In this document: one piece after another, positions 10,136 through 19,848 of the stretch
Numbering within the stretch: the stretch's first letter is position 1
Layout: the number at the start of each line of letters is the position of its first letter
Assembly (NCBI RefSeq): GCF_019977235.1
Contig: NZ_AP024646.1
Coordinates: forward strand, 1,860,001 to 1,924,000
Length of the DNA stretch: 64,000 nt
Origin: Arthrobacter sp. StoSoilB5
GTDB lineage: Bacteria > Actinomycetota > Actinomycetes > Actinomycetales > Micrococcaceae
Direction: 5' to 3'
Position numbers and translations under genes: made by a program
The notes under the pieces: generated by a model
Seen by the model: only the letters and a program-made list of their open reading frames with translations
What the model was told of the DNA's origin: nothing
Databases searched by the model: none

Positions 10136-10423
10136 GTGGGCATTGTTTTCGGCCTTATCTATATTGTGTTGTTGCTGTTTTTCATTGCCCTTATCATCAG
10201 GCTGATCTTCGAATGGGTTCAGATGTTCGCCCGTCAATGGCGGCCCCGCGGTGTGGCTTTGGTAACAGCCCATGTTGTCTACTCCGTGACAGACCCACCA
10301 CTGAGGAGGCTTCGCAGGCTGATACCGCCACTGCAACTGGGCGGTATCTCCCTTGACCTGGGCTTCCTGATCCTGATTATCGCCGTAAGCATTGCCATGG
10401 CGGTGAGCAGCAGCCTGGCATAG
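10136..10423 (+). CDS. YggT-family membrane protein
   Basis: Small 95-aa membrane protein with two long hydrophobic segments (GIVFGLIYIVLLLFFIALII and ISLDLGFLILIIAVSIAMAV) separated by a basic cytoplasmic loop containing DPPLRRLRRLIPPL, the YggT signature. Function is not firmly known; its constant position between sepF and divIVA suggests a role in division or envelope assembly. The start is GTG at 10136. A perfect 14-bp inverted repeat lies between its stop and wag31. Confidence 0.88.
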   Translation: MGIVFGLIYIVLLLFFIALIIRLIFEWVQMFARQWRPRGVALVTAHVVYSVTDPPLRRLRRLIPPLQLGGISLDLGFLILIIAVSIAMAVSSSLA

Positions 10424-10485
10424 CTGAGCGGTGATGGCTGTACCGCGGAACCAGGGCCTTACGAATGGTCCGAAGGCCGCAAATT

Positions 10486-10517
10486 CTCCAATTCAACACG
10501 ATGGTGTTGAATTGGAG
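10486..10517 (+). promoter_or_regulatory. Perfect 14-bp inverted repeat between yggT and wag31
   Basis: Arms 10486-10499 (starting CTCCAATT) and 10504-10517 (ending AATTGGAG) are exact reverse complements around a GATG loop. The stem is AT-rich, unlike the GC-rich terminators elsewhere in the window, and lies about 80 bases before the wag31 ATG. It may be an operator, an attenuator, or a terminator for yggT. Confidence 0.6.
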
Positions 10518-10595
10518 GAACCAGATGATATTTAGGTACCGTAGTTTTGAACGGCCGGAAGGCCTACTGACTAACTAGACCAACGAGGTGACCAG

Positions 10596-11285
10596 ATGGC
10601 TTTGACGCCAGAAGACGTTGTCAACAAGCGCTTTCAGCCGACCAAGTTCCGCGAAGGCTACGACCAGGACGAGGTAGATGACTTCCTCGACGAGATCGTG
10701 GTTGAACTGCGCCGCCTGAACCAGGAGAACGACGAACTTCGCAAGAAGCTCGGCGAAGCTGGCTCGGCCGTGCCGGCGGCAACTGCTGCGGCTCCGGTCG
10801 TCGAGAAGGTTCCGGCCCCGGTCAAGGTGGACAAGGAAGCCGAGGCCAAGGCGGAAGCCGAGGCCAAGGCTGCTGAAGCTGCCAAGAAGAAGGAAGCCGA
10901 GCAGGCCGCTGCGGCTGCCAAGGCACCTGCACCCAGCAACGGTGTTACGCCTTCCGCTGAGTCCGCTGCAGGCCTGCTGGCCATGGCGCAGCAGATGCAC
11001 GACAAGCACGTTGCCGACGGTGCACAGCAGAAGGAAAAGATCATCGCTGAGGCGCAGATCGAGGCTTCCAGCCTGGTCAACGACGCCCAGGAGAAGTCCC
11101 GCAAGATCCTTGGCGCCCTTGAGCAGCAGCGCTCGGTCCTCGAGCGCAAGGTTGAGCAGCTCCGTGGCTTCGAACGCGACTACCGCTCGCGCCTGAAGGC
11201 CTACATCGAGGGCCAGCTGCGCGACCTCGACGCCCGTGGTTCCGTCGCTGCCCCTGAGGTCGGCGAAGCAACCGCTGACGTTTAG
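10596..11285 (+). CDS. wag31: DivIVA/Wag31 polar growth scaffold
   Basis: Coiled-coil protein that marks negatively curved poles and directs wall growth. The N-terminal DivIVA membrane-binding domain is clear (LTPEDVVNKRFQPTKFREGYDQDEVDDFLDE split over residues 3-33), with the first coiled coil to about residue 55. A long Ala/Lys/Glu-rich insertion spans about residues 56-120, followed by a second coiled-coil block (QQMHDKHVADGAQQKEKI) to near the C-terminus. Length is 229 aa. The ATG is preceded by GAGGTG. A strong terminator follows. Confidence 0.95.
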   Translation: MALTPEDVVNKRFQPTKFREGYDQDEVDDFLDEIVVELRRLNQENDELRKKLGEAGSAVPAATAAAPVVEKVPAPVKVDKEAEAKAEAEAKAAEAAKKKEAEQAAAAAKAPAPSNGVTPSAESAAGLLAMAQQMHDKHVADGAQQKEKIIAEAQIEASSLVNDAQEKSRKILGALEQQRSVLERKVEQLRGFERDYRSRLKAYIEGQLRDLDARGSVAAPEVGEATADV

Positions 11286-11296
11286 CAAGTATTCTG

Positions 11297-11333
11297 AAAG
11301 CCGGTGGCTGAGGTCTCATCTGCCACCGGCTTT
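11297..11333 (+). terminator. Rho-independent terminator after wag31
   Basis: Perfect 12-base arms (11297-11308, 11322-11333) with a 13-base loop. The right arm runs into a TTTT tract. It separates the division cluster from lspA. Confidence 0.85.
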
Positions 11334-11384
11334 TGCTGTTAACGCCCTGGCAGCAACCCGCAACGCTCCACGAACGAAAGCACT

Positions 11385-12002
11385 ATGACCGACGACCTCA
11401 CCGACGACGCATCGCGGCCGGCACTGCCCGTCCGACGCAAATGGCGTCCTGCAATGCTCTGGCTCTTTGCCGGCTTCGCAGTTTTTGCCTACACCTTTGA
11501 CCAGCTCACCAAGCTCTGGGTGACCAGCACCATGACAGAAGGCGAGCGTATTCCAGTGCTGCCACCATTGCTGCACTGGTACTACATCCGGAATTCAGGG
11601 GCAGCCTTTTCCATTGGTGAAAATGTCACGTGGATCTTCACGATCGTCATGGCCGGCGTTTCCGTGGCCATCCTGTTCCAGTTGCGGCGGCTGGGTTCCG
11701 CCTGGTGGGCTTTGTCGCTAGGGCTTCTGCTCGGCGGAGCATTGGGAAACCTGACTGATCGGCTGTTCCGTGAACCGTCCTTCGCCATGGGCCACGTGGT
11801 GGACTTCATCCAGGTACCCAACTTTGCCATCTTCAACATCGCCGATTCAGCCGTGGTGTCCGGCGTCGTCATCATTTGCCTGCTGACCCTGCGGGGAGTT
11901 GGCATGGACGGCACCCGGCAACTTGCCACGCCTAAGCCGAACAAGCCAGCCAAGCCAGCCCAGCCTGCTGCTGGCTCCAGCGAGGAGCCTGTCGGTGAGT
12001 GA
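11385..12002 (+). CDS. lspA: Lipoprotein signal peptidase
   Basis: Aspartyl membrane peptidase that cleaves prolipoprotein signal peptides after lipidation. Four hydrophobic helices are visible. The two catalytic Asp motifs are present: GNLTDRLF and FNIADSAVV. The conserved FDQLTKLW lies in the first helix region. The 205-aa protein has a Pro/Ala/Lys-rich C-terminal tail of about 30 residues. It overlaps the rluD start, so the two are translationally coupled. Confidence 0.95.
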   Translation: MTDDLTDDASRPALPVRRKWRPAMLWLFAGFAVFAYTFDQLTKLWVTSTMTEGERIPVLPPLLHWYYIRNSGAAFSIGENVTWIFTIVMAGVSVAILFQLRRLGSAWWALSLGLLLGGALGNLTDRLFREPSFAMGHVVDFIQVPNFAIFNIADSAVVSGVVIICLLTLRGVGMDGTRQLATPKPNKPAKPAQPAAGSSEEPVGE

Positions 12003-12921
12003 ACCACTTGTGGTGCCCGAAGAACTTGCTGGAGCACGGGCTGATGCCGGATTGGCGAAGTTGCTGGATATTTCCCGTTCGGCTGCGGCGCTCCTCATTG
12101 CCGAAGGCAATGTCACCAGCGGCGGCCTGGCTGTTGGCAAGTCAGCAAAGCTCGTTGCCGGTGCGGTGTTGGACGTCACGGTTCCTGAGCGGCCGGATCC
12201 CCTGGAAGTCGTGGAGGAAGTTGTGGAAGGCCTGAAGATCCTGCTGGATGACGAGGAATTCGTCGTCATCGATAAACCTGTGGGAGTGGCAGCGCATCCA
12301 TCGCCCGGCTGGGTTGGGCCCACAGTGGTGGGTGGCCTCGCCGGAGCTGGCTACCGTATTTCCACGTCAGGCGCACCCGAGCGCGCGGGCATCGTCCACA
12401 GGCTCGACGTCGGCACTTCCGGCGTGATGGTCGTGGCCAAGACCGAGCACGCCTACACGGTGCTCAAACGGGCTTTCAAGGAACGTACGGTGGACAAGGT
12501 CTACCATGCGGTTGTGCAGGGGCTTCCCGATCCCCTTGAGGGCACCATCGATGCCCCGATCGGACGCCACCCCGGACATGACTGGCGCTTTGCGGTGATC
12601 GAAGACGGACGGCCGTCGGTGACGCACTATGAGGTCCTGGAGGCTTTCGGTAAAGCCACCTTGGTGGAGGTCCACCTGGAAACGGGCCGTACCCACCAGA
12701 TCCGGGTCCACTTCTCCGCCTTGCGGCACCCCTGCGCAGGCGATCTCACCTATGGTGCCGACCCCCGGCTCGCGGCCAACCTGGGGCTCACCCGGCAGTG
12801 GCTTCACGCCCGGCAACTTGGCTTCGCGCACCCCCGCACTGGCGAATGGGTGGAAGTCACAAGTGACTATCCGCCGGACCTGCAGTACGCCCTGGACCTG
12901 CTGGCAACAGGCTCAGCCTAG
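11995..12921 (+). CDS. RluD-type 23S rRNA pseudouridine synthase
   Basis: RluA/RluD family enzyme, predicted to isomerise uridines in large-subunit rRNA. An N-terminal S4-like RNA-binding domain (about residues 10-70) precedes the catalytic domain with the diagnostic [16 protein letters not shown], whose Asp is the nucleophile, and [11 protein letters not shown] chose GTG at 11995, giving 308 aa and an 8-base overlap with lspA; the frame is open further upstream inside lspA, but that extension is low complexity. The exact target uridines are not determined. Confidence 0.9.
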   Translation: MSEPLVVPEELAGARADAGLAKLLDISRSAAALLIAEGNVTSGGLAVGKSAKLVAGAVLDVTVPERPDPLEVVEEVVEGLKILLDDEEFVVIDKPVGVAAHPSPGWVGPTVVGGLAGAGYRISTSGAPERAGIVHRLDVGTSGVMVVAKTEHAYTVLKRAFKERTVDKVYHAVVQGLPDPLEGTIDAPIGRHPGHDWRFAVIEDGRPSVTHYEVLEAFGKATLVEVHLETGRTHQIRVHFSALRHPCAGDLTYGADPRLAANLGLTRQWLHARQLGFAHPRTGEWVEVTSDYPPDLQYALDLLATGSA

Positions 12922-12987
12922 GCAACGTTTCCGGGCCAGGAGGGTCCAAGGGTCCACATTTTGTCGGGGCCAGGACGGTAGACTGTC

Positions 12988-15900
12988 GTGGTGACTTCCA
13001 GCAATGATTCGTTCGTCCACCTGCACACCCACACTGAATACTCCATGCTGGATGGAGCGGCGCGCCTGGGTGAGCTGTTCGATGAAACGGAACGCCTGGG
13101 CATGCCGGCCCTGGCCACCACGGACCACGGTTACCTCTTCGGTGCCTTCGACTTTTGGCGCAAGGCCACGGACAAGGGCATCAAGCCGATCATCGGCGTA
13201 GAAGCCTACGTGACGCCCGGAACTGCGCGGGGGGACAAAGAACGTGTCCGCTGGGGAGATGAAAGCCAGCGCAAGGACGACGTCTCCGGTGGCGGCTCCT
13301 ACACCCATATGACGCTCCTGAGCTACAACAACGTGGGCATGCGGAACCTGTTCCGGGCCTCGTCCATTGCTTCGCTGGATTCTGTTTTTGGTAAGTGGCC
13401 CCGGCTGGATCGGGAATTGCTCAATACGTACTCCGAGGGGCTCATTGCCACTACCGGCTGCCCGTCCGGCGAAGTCCAGACCCGCCTGAGGCTTGGGCAG
13501 TACCGCGAAGCGCTGGAGGCTGCAGCGGAATTCCGGGACATCTTTGGCGCGGAGAACTATTTCTGTGAACTGATGGACCACGGCCTGGACATTGAACGCC
13601 GCGTCACAGGCGACCTCCTGCGGCTGGCCAAGGACCTGAACCTTCCTTTGGTAGCCACTAACGACCTCCACTACACGCACGAGCACGATGCCAAAGCACA
13701 CGAGGCACTGCTGGCTATTCAATCCGGTTCCACGCTCCTTGAGCCCACCTACGATAATGGCGGGTCCAGGTTTGCATTCTCCGGCAGCGGTTACTACCTG
13801 AAATCTCCGCAGGAGATGCGTGAGCTTTTCCGCGACCACCCGGATGCCTGCGACAACACGTTGCTCATCGCAGAGCGCTGTGAAGTGTCCTTCAACACCG
13901 ATGCCAACTACATGCCCCGCTTCCCTTGCCCGCCCGGCGAGGACGAAACCTCCTGGCTGGTCAAGGAAGTGGACAAGGGGTTGGCGTACCGCTATCCGCA
14001 GGGTGTGCCGGACAAGGTGCGCAAGCAAGCCGACTACGAGCTCGAGGTCATTACGTCCATGGGCTTCCCCGGGTACTTCCTGGTGGTTGCCGACTTCATC
14101 AACTGGGCCAAGAATAACGGGATCCGTGTTGGTCCGGGACGTGGTTCCGGTGCGGGCTCCATGGTCGCCTATGCCATGCGAATTACTGACCTTGATCCGC
14201 TCCAGCACGGCCTGATCTTCGAGCGCTTCCTGAACCCGGACCGTGTCTCGATGCCTGACTTCGACGTCGACTTCGATGATCGCCGCCGATCGGAAGTCAT
14301 CGACTACGTCACCAAAAAGTATGGTGACGAGCGCGTGGCCATGATCGTCACGTACGGAACCATCAAGACCAAGCAGGCGCTCAAGGACTCTTCCCGCGTC
14401 CTGGGGTATCCGTTCAGCATGGGTGAGCAGCTGACCAAGGCGCTCCCGCCCGCGGTCATGGCCAAGGACATTCCCCTCGCAGATATCCAAAACCCCGAGT
14501 CGAAGCGATACAGCGAGGCAGGAGACTTCCGGCAGCTCATCGCCACGGACCCCGAGGCCGCCAAGGTCTTCGAGACTGCACTGGGCATCGAAGGACTTAA
14601 GCGCCAATGGGGTGTCCACGCGGCCGGCGTCATCATGTCCTCGGACCCCATCATCGATGTCATCCCCGTCATGCGCCGGTTCCAGGACGGCCAGGTCATC
14701 ACCCAGTTCGATTACCCAACGTCCGAGGGCCTTGGCCTGATCAAGATGGACTTCCTGGGACTCCGAAACCTCACGATCATTTCGGACGCCCTGGAAAACA
14801 TCAAGATGAACCGCGGCGTTGACCTGGACCTGGAAAACCTGGAACTCGACGACGCCGCGTCCTACGAACTCCTTGCACGGGGAGACACCCTGGGGGTTTT
14901 CCAGCTCGATGGCGGACCTATGCGGTCCCTCCTCAAGCTGATGAAGCCTGACAACTTTGAAGACATCTCGGCTGTCCTGGCGCTGTACCGCCCAGGACCC
15001 ATGGGTGCCAACGCCCACACGGATTACGCCCTCCGCAAGAACGGGATCCAGGAAGTCGTTCCCATCCACCCGGAGCTCGCTGAGCCGCTGGAAGACATCC
15101 TGGGTGGAACCTTCGGGCTGATCGTGTACCAGGAACAGGTTATGGCGGTGGCGCAGAAGCTTGCAGGCTACTCACTGGGCCAAGCCGACATCCTCCGCCG
15201 AGCCATGGGCAAGAAGAAGAAGTCGGAGCTGGACAAGCAATTCGCGGGCTTCTCGCAAGGCATGCAGGACAACGGCTACTCCATGGCGGCCGTCAAGACT
15301 CTTTGGGACATCCTGCTGCCGTTCTCCGACTACGCCTTCAACAAAGCGCACTCGGCCGCCTACGGTGTCATTTCCTACTGGACGGCCTACTTGAAGGCGC
15401 ACTATGCCCCCGAGTACATGGCTGCCCTTCTGACCTCCGTGGGCGATGACAAGGACAAGTCCGCTATCTACCTCAACGAGTGCCGCCGCATGGGCATCAC
15501 CGTTCTTCCGCCGGACGTCAATGAATCCTCGTTGAACTTCACACCTGTGGGCCAGGATATCCGCTTCGGCATGGGCGCCATCCGCAACGTTGGAGTGAAC
15601 GTGGTGGAAGCCATGGTCGCTGCCCGGACCACGGAAGGCAGCTACACATCCTTCAAGGACTTCCTGATGAAGGTTCCTGCCATTGTCTGCAACAAGCGCA
15701 CCATCGAATCCTTGATCAAGGCTGGTGCCTTCGATTCATTGGGACACCACCGCCGCGCTTTGGCCATGATCCATGAAGAGGCCATCGACTCCGTCATCAC
15801 GCTCAAGCGGAACGAGGCAATCGGCCAGTTCGACCTCTTCGCCGGCTTCGAGGACCAGGAACCTGAAGCTTCCCTGACCACGGAGATCCCGGACCTTCCG

Positions 15901-16548
15901 GAATGGGAGAAGAAGGACAAGCTGTCCTTCGAGCGCGACATGCTGGGACTCTATGTTTCGGACCACCCCTTGCAGGGGTTGGAAGGCGTCCTTAGCCAGC
16001 ATGCAGAGCAGTCCATCACGTCGATCATCGCCGAGGACGGACCGCACGACGGCGCGATTGTCACCATTGCGGGCATGATCACCTCGCTGAGCCGCAGGAT
16101 CGCGAAGGCAAGCGGCAACGCCTATGCCCGTGCAGAGATCGAGGATCTGGGCGGATCCATGGAGGTCATGTTCTTCGGCCAGGTGTACGGACCCATCGCC
16201 TCCGTCCTGGCTGAGGACCTGATAGTGGTGGTCAAGGGCCGCCTGCAGCGCAGGGATGATGGAGCCGTAACGCTGAACTGTATGGAGCTCTCGGTGCCGG
16301 ACCTTAGCGAAAGCGTGAATGGCCCGGTGGTGATAACCATTCCAACGTTCAAGGCTACCGAGGCAGTGGTCACGGATCTTCGGGACGTCCTGCGAACACA
16401 TCGGGGCAACTCCGAGGTCCGCCTCAAGCTGATGGGGGATACCAAAGTTGAGGTCATGGGCCTTCCCGTTCATATGCGGGTCAATCCAAGTCCGTCCCTC
16501 TTCGGCGACCTGAAAGTCTTGTTGGGCCCGGCCTGCCTGGATAATTAG
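12988..16548 (+). CDS. dnaE: DNA polymerase III alpha subunit
   Basis: Replicative C-family polymerase of 1186 aa. The N-terminal PHP domain opens with VHLHTHTEYSMLDGAAR. The palm catalytic aspartates are in PDFDVDFDDRRR, near residues 424-428, and a further conserved block is GPGRGSGAGSMVAYAM. Fingers, HhH and OB-fold regions follow (AIVTIAGMITSLSRRI). The size and intact PHP motif fit the housekeeping DnaE1 rather than the mutagenic DnaE2. The start is GTG 12988 or GTG 12991. TAGACT at 12979-12984 just upstream would make the second GTG a leaderless start, but no clear -35 is visible. Confidence 0.95.
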   Translation: MVTSSNDSFVHLHTHTEYSMLDGAARLGELFDETERLGMPALATTDHGYLFGAFDFWRKATDKGIKPIIGVEAYVTPGTARGDKERVRWGDESQRKDDVSGGGSYTHMTLLSYNNVGMRNLFRASSIASLDSVFGKWPRLDRELLNTYSEGLIATTGCPSGEVQTRLRLGQYREALEAAAEFRDIFGAENYFCELMDHGLDIERRVTGDLLRLAKDLNLPLVATNDLHYTHEHDAKAHEALLAIQSGSTLLEPTYDNGGSRFAFSGSGYYLKSPQEMRELFRDHPDACDNTLLIAERCEVSFNTDANYMPRFPCPPGEDETSWLVKEVDKGLAYRYPQGVPDKVRKQADYELEVITSMGFPGYFLVVADFINWAKNNGIRVGPGRGSGAGSMVAYAMRITDLDPLQHGLIFERFLNPDRVSMPDFDVDFDDRRRSEVIDYVTKKYGDERVAMIVTYGTIKTKQALKDSSRVLGYPFSMGEQLTKALPPAVMAKDIPLADIQNPESKRYSEAGDFRQLIATDPEAAKVFETALGIEGLKRQWGVHAAGVIMSSDPIIDVIPVMRRFQDGQVITQFDYPTSEGLGLIKMDFLGLRNLTIISDALENIKMNRGVDLDLENLELDDAASYELLARGDTLGVFQLDGGPMRSLLKLMKPDNFEDISAVLALYRPGPMGANAHTDYALRKNGIQEVVPIHPELAEPLEDILGGTFGLIVYQEQVMAVAQKLAGYSLGQADILRRAMGKKKKSELDKQFAGFSQGMQDNGYSMAAVKTLWDILLPFSDYAFNKAHSAAYGVISYWTAYLKAHYAPEYMAALLTSVGDDKDKSAIYLNECRRMGITVLPPDVNESSLNFTPVGQDIRFGMGAIRNVGVNVVEAMVAARTTEGSYTSFKDFLMKVPAIVCNKRTIESLIKAGAFDSLGHHRRALAMIHEEAIDSVITLKRNEAIGQFDLFAGFEDQEPEASLTTEIPDLPEWEKKDKLSFERDMLGLYVSDHPLQGLEGVLSQHAEQSITSIIAEDGPHDGAIVTIAGMITSLSRRIAKASGNAYARAEIEDLGGSMEVMFFGQVYGPIASVLAEDLIVVVKGRLQRRDDGAVTLNCMELSVPDLSESVNGPVVITIPTFKATEAVVTDLRDVLRTHRGNSEVRLKLMGDTKVEVMGLPVHMRVNPSPSLFGDLKVLLGPACLDN

Positions 16549-16624
16549 ACCACCCGGAATTTACCCCACCAGAATTTCAAAAACTGGCCAGAGCCCGGAA
16601 GAAGGCTGAATATCCGGAAGAGGG

Positions 16625-17125
16625 CTAGATTTCGTAGTCCAGGGGCGTCGGCTGACTATAGCCGCCGCCGTGATACAGCAGGGGAGTGCCGTCATCGCCC
16701 ACCTGGCCGTCCACGACTTCTACTACCACCACTGCATTGTTTTCGAACGACAACCTCATTTGGATCTTTCCCACAAGCCAACCTGCGACGTCCTTGAGGA
16801 TGGGGACATCGTGCGGACCCGGCTCCCAGTGGTCTCCCTCGAAGCGGTCACGTGTCTTTGCGAAGCGATCTGCCAGCGCCTGGTTTTCCAGGCCGAGCAT
16901 GTGGACGCCGATGTAGTTGGCGTTGGCCACGGCCGGCCAGGAACTTGAGCTCCGGGCCATATTGAAGGTGAAGCGTGGCGGCTCGGCGGACAGGGACGCA
17001 ACGGAGGTGGCAGTGAAGCCGAAGGGCTTGCCATTCAGGTTGGCTGTAATGATTGCCACCCCGGCGGCATGGCGGCGGAACATTTCCCTGAACGTCTTTT
17101 CGAAGCCGGATAGTTCGCTTGCCAC
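16625..17125 (-). CDS. Flavin reductase domain protein (DIM6/NTAB type)
   Basis: This 166-aa protein matches the FMN-binding split-barrel flavin reductase family that supplies reduced flavin to two-component monooxygenases. Visible features are FREMFRRHAAGVAIITANLNG at the start (the typical F-R..A.GV.IIT strand), GFTATSVASLSAEPPRFTFN, and a C-terminal Tyr/His-rich end. I chose GTG at 17125 because AGGAGA lies upstream; the frame stays open to 17260 without a good ribosome site. No partner monooxygenase is next to it, so the substrate is unknown. Confidence 0.8.
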   Translation of the reverse strand: MASELSGFEKTFREMFRRHAAGVAIITANLNGKPFGFTATSVASLSAEPPRFTFNMARSSSSWPAVANANYIGVHMLGLENQALADRFAKTRDRFEGDHWEPGPHDVPILKDVAGWLVGKIQMRLSFENNAVVVVEVVDGQVGDDGTPLLYHGGGYSQPTPLDYEI

Positions 17126-17239
17126 GTTGATGAATCTCCTGAACTGGGGTCTGGGGCGTCTTTCTCTCAGGGTATTCCTCCCTGTGCCCCACTTCCCCAT
17201 TTTAAGGAGCACACGTGAACCTTTGTTAATGTGAGTTCC

Positions 17240-17770
17240 ATGACTGAGTCCACTGTGCACGTTCCCGCGGAGACCGAACCGGCCACCGCAAATCCCAGGC
17301 GTTCCAGCGAGGCTCTGTGGCTTGTCCTGCCAGCGGCCTCGGGTGTGGTGGTGGGCATTCTCTGGTGGATCCTGGCGCCGGGCGGGCTCAACCTGCTATC
17401 CGGCAATCCTGCGCTGGCCAATCCCGCAAACCCTGATTCATGGCTGCCCCGTGACTTGGTCCTCGCCGGGTTGATGCTGGTGGCGGGATGTGTCACGGGC
17501 CTTTTGCTCGACGGAAAGCTTCAGGGGGCTGGAGCGGGACGGCGGTTTGCGTTTGCACTGGTAGGCGGCGCTGCCGGCGCAGTCGTCGCTTGGCTGCTTG
17601 GCTTGTTAGCGGCGCAGCTTTGGGGCACAGCTCCGGACCCTTCCCAGGGCACGGACTCCGGCTTCACCCTTCGCTCCTACGCCGTTCTCGTGTTGTGGCC
17701 AGGAGCGATCGCCTTCGTAACGTTCGTACTGGCCCTGTTCGGGGTTCTTTCGGGGAAACCCGTAAAATAG
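17240..17770 (+). CDS. Conserved membrane protein, four predicted helices
   Basis: About 176 aa with four hydrophobic segments: [59 protein letters not shown] and [19 protein letters not shown]. It resembles the DUF2567-type membrane proteins of actinobacteria, but I cannot confirm this. No catalytic motif is visible. I used ATG 17240; an in-frame GTG at 17231 is possible. TAATGT at 17228-17233 may be a -10 for a leaderless transcript. It ends five bases before hisD, so they are probably co-transcribed. Confidence 0.7.
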   Translation: MTESTVHVPAETEPATANPRRSSEALWLVLPAASGVVVGILWWILAPGGLNLLSGNPALANPANPDSWLPRDLVLAGLMLVAGCVTGLLLDGKLQGAGAGRRFAFALVGGAAGAVVAWLLGLLAAQLWGTAPDPSQGTDSGFTLRSYAVLVLWPGAIAFVTFVLALFGVLSGKPVK

Positions 17771-17774
17771 CCGG

Positions 17775-19148
17775 GTGACCACTTCTTCGGATACTTCCGC
17801 CATTGCCTCTGCGTCCTTGAATTTCCGCAGCATCGATTTCCGCGGCCGCCAACTCTCCCTGGCTGAGCTGCGCGCTGCGGTACCCAGGGCGAAGCATCAG
17901 ACGATGGCAGATGCGGAGCAGAGGGTCTTGGACATTATTGGAGCCGTCCGCAGCCGCGGCTTTGCCGCGCTGACTGAACTTGCAAGGAACTTCGACGGCG
18001 TTGAGCAGTCCCACCCGCGCGTGCCCGCGGAGGCGCTAGCCAAGGCCCTGGCCGACATTGATCCCACTGTCCGCGCAGCGCTGGAAGAGTCGATCAGCCG
18101 TGCCAAGCAGTTCGCCGATCAGCAGCGTCCAGCCAATGTTGACGTCGCTTTGGCTGATGGGGCAGTTGTCAGCCAGAACTGGATTCCCGTGGGGCGCGTT
18201 GGGCTGTACGTCCCCGGCGGCCTGGCGCCCTTGGCCTCGTCGGTGATCATGAATGTTGTTCCGGCGGTCGCTGCAGGCGTCGAATCCATCGCCTTGGCAT
18301 CCCCGCCCCAAAAGGACTTCGGCGGGCTCCCGCACCCCACCATCCTTGCTGCGGCGGCTCTGCTGGGGATCGACGAGGTCTACGCAATTGGTGGCGCCCA
18401 GGCAATCGTTTCGTTTGCTTACGGCATCCCGGGTTCGGAGGGAGAACCTCCTATCGAACCTGTGGATCTCGTCACGGGACCCGGCAACATCTTCGTCGCC
18501 ACTGCCAAGAGGCTGGTGAAGGGAATCGTAGGTATCGATTCCGAGGCCGGAACCACCGAAATCGCTATCCTGGCCGATTCCACGGCCCAGCCCGCCCTGG
18601 TGGCTGCCGACCTCATCAGCCAGGCCGAGCACGATCCGAAGGCCGCTTCCGTCCTGGTGACGGACTCAGCTGAACTGGCAGACGCCGTCGTGGGTGAATT
18701 GGCGCGCCAGGCGGCCGCCACGAAGCACAGCGCGCGCGTCCTTGAGGCACTCTCGGGGCCGCAATCGGGCGTGGTGCTGGTGGATGACCTGGAACAGGGG
18801 ATCGCGGTATGCAACGCCTATGCCGCAGAACACCTTGAGATCATGACGGCGGATGCCCCCGCTGTGGCGGCCCGGATCCGCAACGCGGGCGCCATCTTCG
18901 TTGGGGACTACAGCCCGGTGAGCCTTGGGGACTACTGTGCCGGATCCAATCACGTGCTGCCTACCAGCGGCACGGCGGCCTTCTCCTCGGGACTGAACGT
19001 CACCACCTTCCTGCGCGCGGTGCAGGTCATCAACTACAACCGCGCCGCGCTGGAGCAAGTCAGCGGCCACATCGTGAGTTTGGCTGGCGCCGAAGACCTT
19101 CCGGGCCACGGAGATGCGGTCAGGATCCGCTTCAAGGAGCAAAGCTGA
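17775..19148 (+). CDS. hisD: Histidinol dehydrogenase
   Basis: Catalyses the last two steps of histidine synthesis (histidinol to histidine, NAD-dependent, zinc enzyme). Diagnostic stretches include [45 protein letters not shown], the zinc/active-site region [16 protein letters not shown], and AEHLEIMT. At 457 aa it is slightly longer than E. coli HisD because of an N-terminal extension. The start is GTG 17775. No other his gene is in the window. Confidence 0.96.
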   Translation: MTTSSDTSAIASASLNFRSIDFRGRQLSLAELRAAVPRAKHQTMADAEQRVLDIIGAVRSRGFAALTELARNFDGVEQSHPRVPAEALAKALADIDPTVRAALEESISRAKQFADQQRPANVDVALADGAVVSQNWIPVGRVGLYVPGGLAPLASSVIMNVVPAVAAGVESIALASPPQKDFGGLPHPTILAAAALLGIDEVYAIGGAQAIVSFAYGIPGSEGEPPIEPVDLVTGPGNIFVATAKRLVKGIVGIDSEAGTTEIAILADSTAQPALVAADLISQAEHDPKAASVLVTDSAELADAVVGELARQAAATKHSARVLEALSGPQSGVVLVDDLEQGIAVCNAYAAEHLEIMTADAPAVAARIRNAGAIFVGDYSPVSLGDYCAGSNHVLPTSGTAAFSSGLNVTTFLRAVQVINYNRAALEQVSGHIVSLAGAEDLPGHGDAVRIRFKEQS

Positions 19149-19184
19149 CAGGGAACCAACACCAAGCTAAACGGGACCTGACCA

Positions 19185-19216
19185 CTATATGTGCGGGTCC
19201 GTAGTACTACATGTAG
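19185..19216 (+). promoter_or_regulatory. Candidate NrdR boxes upstream of nrdR
   Basis: Two NrdR-like cores occur in the hisD-nrdR gap: CTATATGTGC (19185-19194) and CTACATGTAG (19207-19216). The second is the centre of a perfect 14-base palindrome (19205-19218). Starts are 22 bases apart, about two helical turns. Known NrdR sites resemble C-W-A-T-A-T-A-T-W-G; these match about 7 and 8 of 10 core positions. Confidence 0.5.
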
Positions 19217-19257
19217 TAATTACACGCTTGTCATTAGGGTGTCATCGAACGTAAACT

Positions 19258-19307
19258 GGTGCCGGAAGAGAATCTTCCGGCACCTTTGCGTTTCCGGCAC
19301 CTGCCGG
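19258..19307 (+). promoter_or_regulatory. Hairpin pair in the nrdR leader
   Basis: Perfect 12-base arms at 19258-19269 and 19273-19284 enclose a GAA loop and are followed by TTT. A second hairpin has arms CCGGCA (19294-19299) and TGCCGG (19302-19307). The block TTCCGGCACC occurs twice (19275-19284, 19292-19301), so the left arm of the first hairpin could pair with either copy. It could be a hisD terminator or an attenuator. Confidence 0.5.
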
Positions 19308-19344
19308 TGGGACGCGGGCCGGAGCTGATCAGGGGAGGCCCAGC

Positions 19345-19848
19345 GTGTACTGTCCGTTTTGCCGGAATCCTGACTCGCGCGTCGTTGACAGCCGTATGGC
19401 CGACGACGGAACTTCCATCCGGCGCCGCCGGCAATGCCCCGAATGCGGGCGCCGCTTCACCACTGTGGAAACCACCAGTCTGTCCGTCATCAAGCGCTCA
19501 GGAGTCGGCGAGCCCTTCAGCCGGATCAAGGTCATCAGCGGCGTGCGGAAAGCGTGCCAAGGCCGCCCTGTTACAGAAGACGACCTCGCCATGCTGGCGC
19601 AGGAAGTCGAGGAGAACATCAGGTCTTCGGGCGCGGCCGAAATCGACGCCCACGAGGTAGGCCTGGCCATTCTCGGTCCATTGCGGAAGCTGGATGAGGT
19701 GGCCTACTTGCGCTTCGCGAGCGTCTACCAGGCGTTCGAGTCGCTGGAAGACTTCGAATCCGCAATCTCCTTGCTACGGCACGAGGCCGAGGCCCACGGC
19801 AAAGCGGGGGCCAAGGAAGCCAAGGGCTCCGAAAAAAGCCAACTCTAG
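19345..19848 (+). CDS. nrdR: Transcriptional repressor NrdR
   Basis: NrdR senses ATP/dATP and represses ribonucleotide reductase genes. The N-terminal zinc ribbon is complete (CPFC near residue 3 and CPECGRRF near residue 31), followed by RRRR and the ATP-cone ([20 protein letters not shown]). At 167 aa it has normal length. The GTG at 19345 is preceded by GGGGAGG. The downstream end overlaps the SDR gene on the opposite strand by four bases. No nrd reductase gene lies in the window. Confidence 0.96.
   Translation: MYCPFCRNPDSRVVDSRMADDGTSIRRRRQCPECGRRFTTVETTSLSVIKRSGVGEPFSRIKVISGVRKACQGRPVTEDDLAMLAQEVEENIRSSGAAEIDAHEVGLAILGPLRKLDEVAYLRFASVYQAFESLEDFESAISLLRHEAEAHGKAGAKEAKGSEKSQL

Noticed and set aside
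12913..15069. 718-codon open frame on the minus strand
   Set aside because: Fully antisense to dnaE. It has no recognisable domain and no ribosome site, and long antisense frames are expected in GC-rich DNA.
16549..16624. CCGGAAGA-type direct repeats after dnaE
   Set aside because: Short and imperfect; no dyad or terminator structure clear enough to report.
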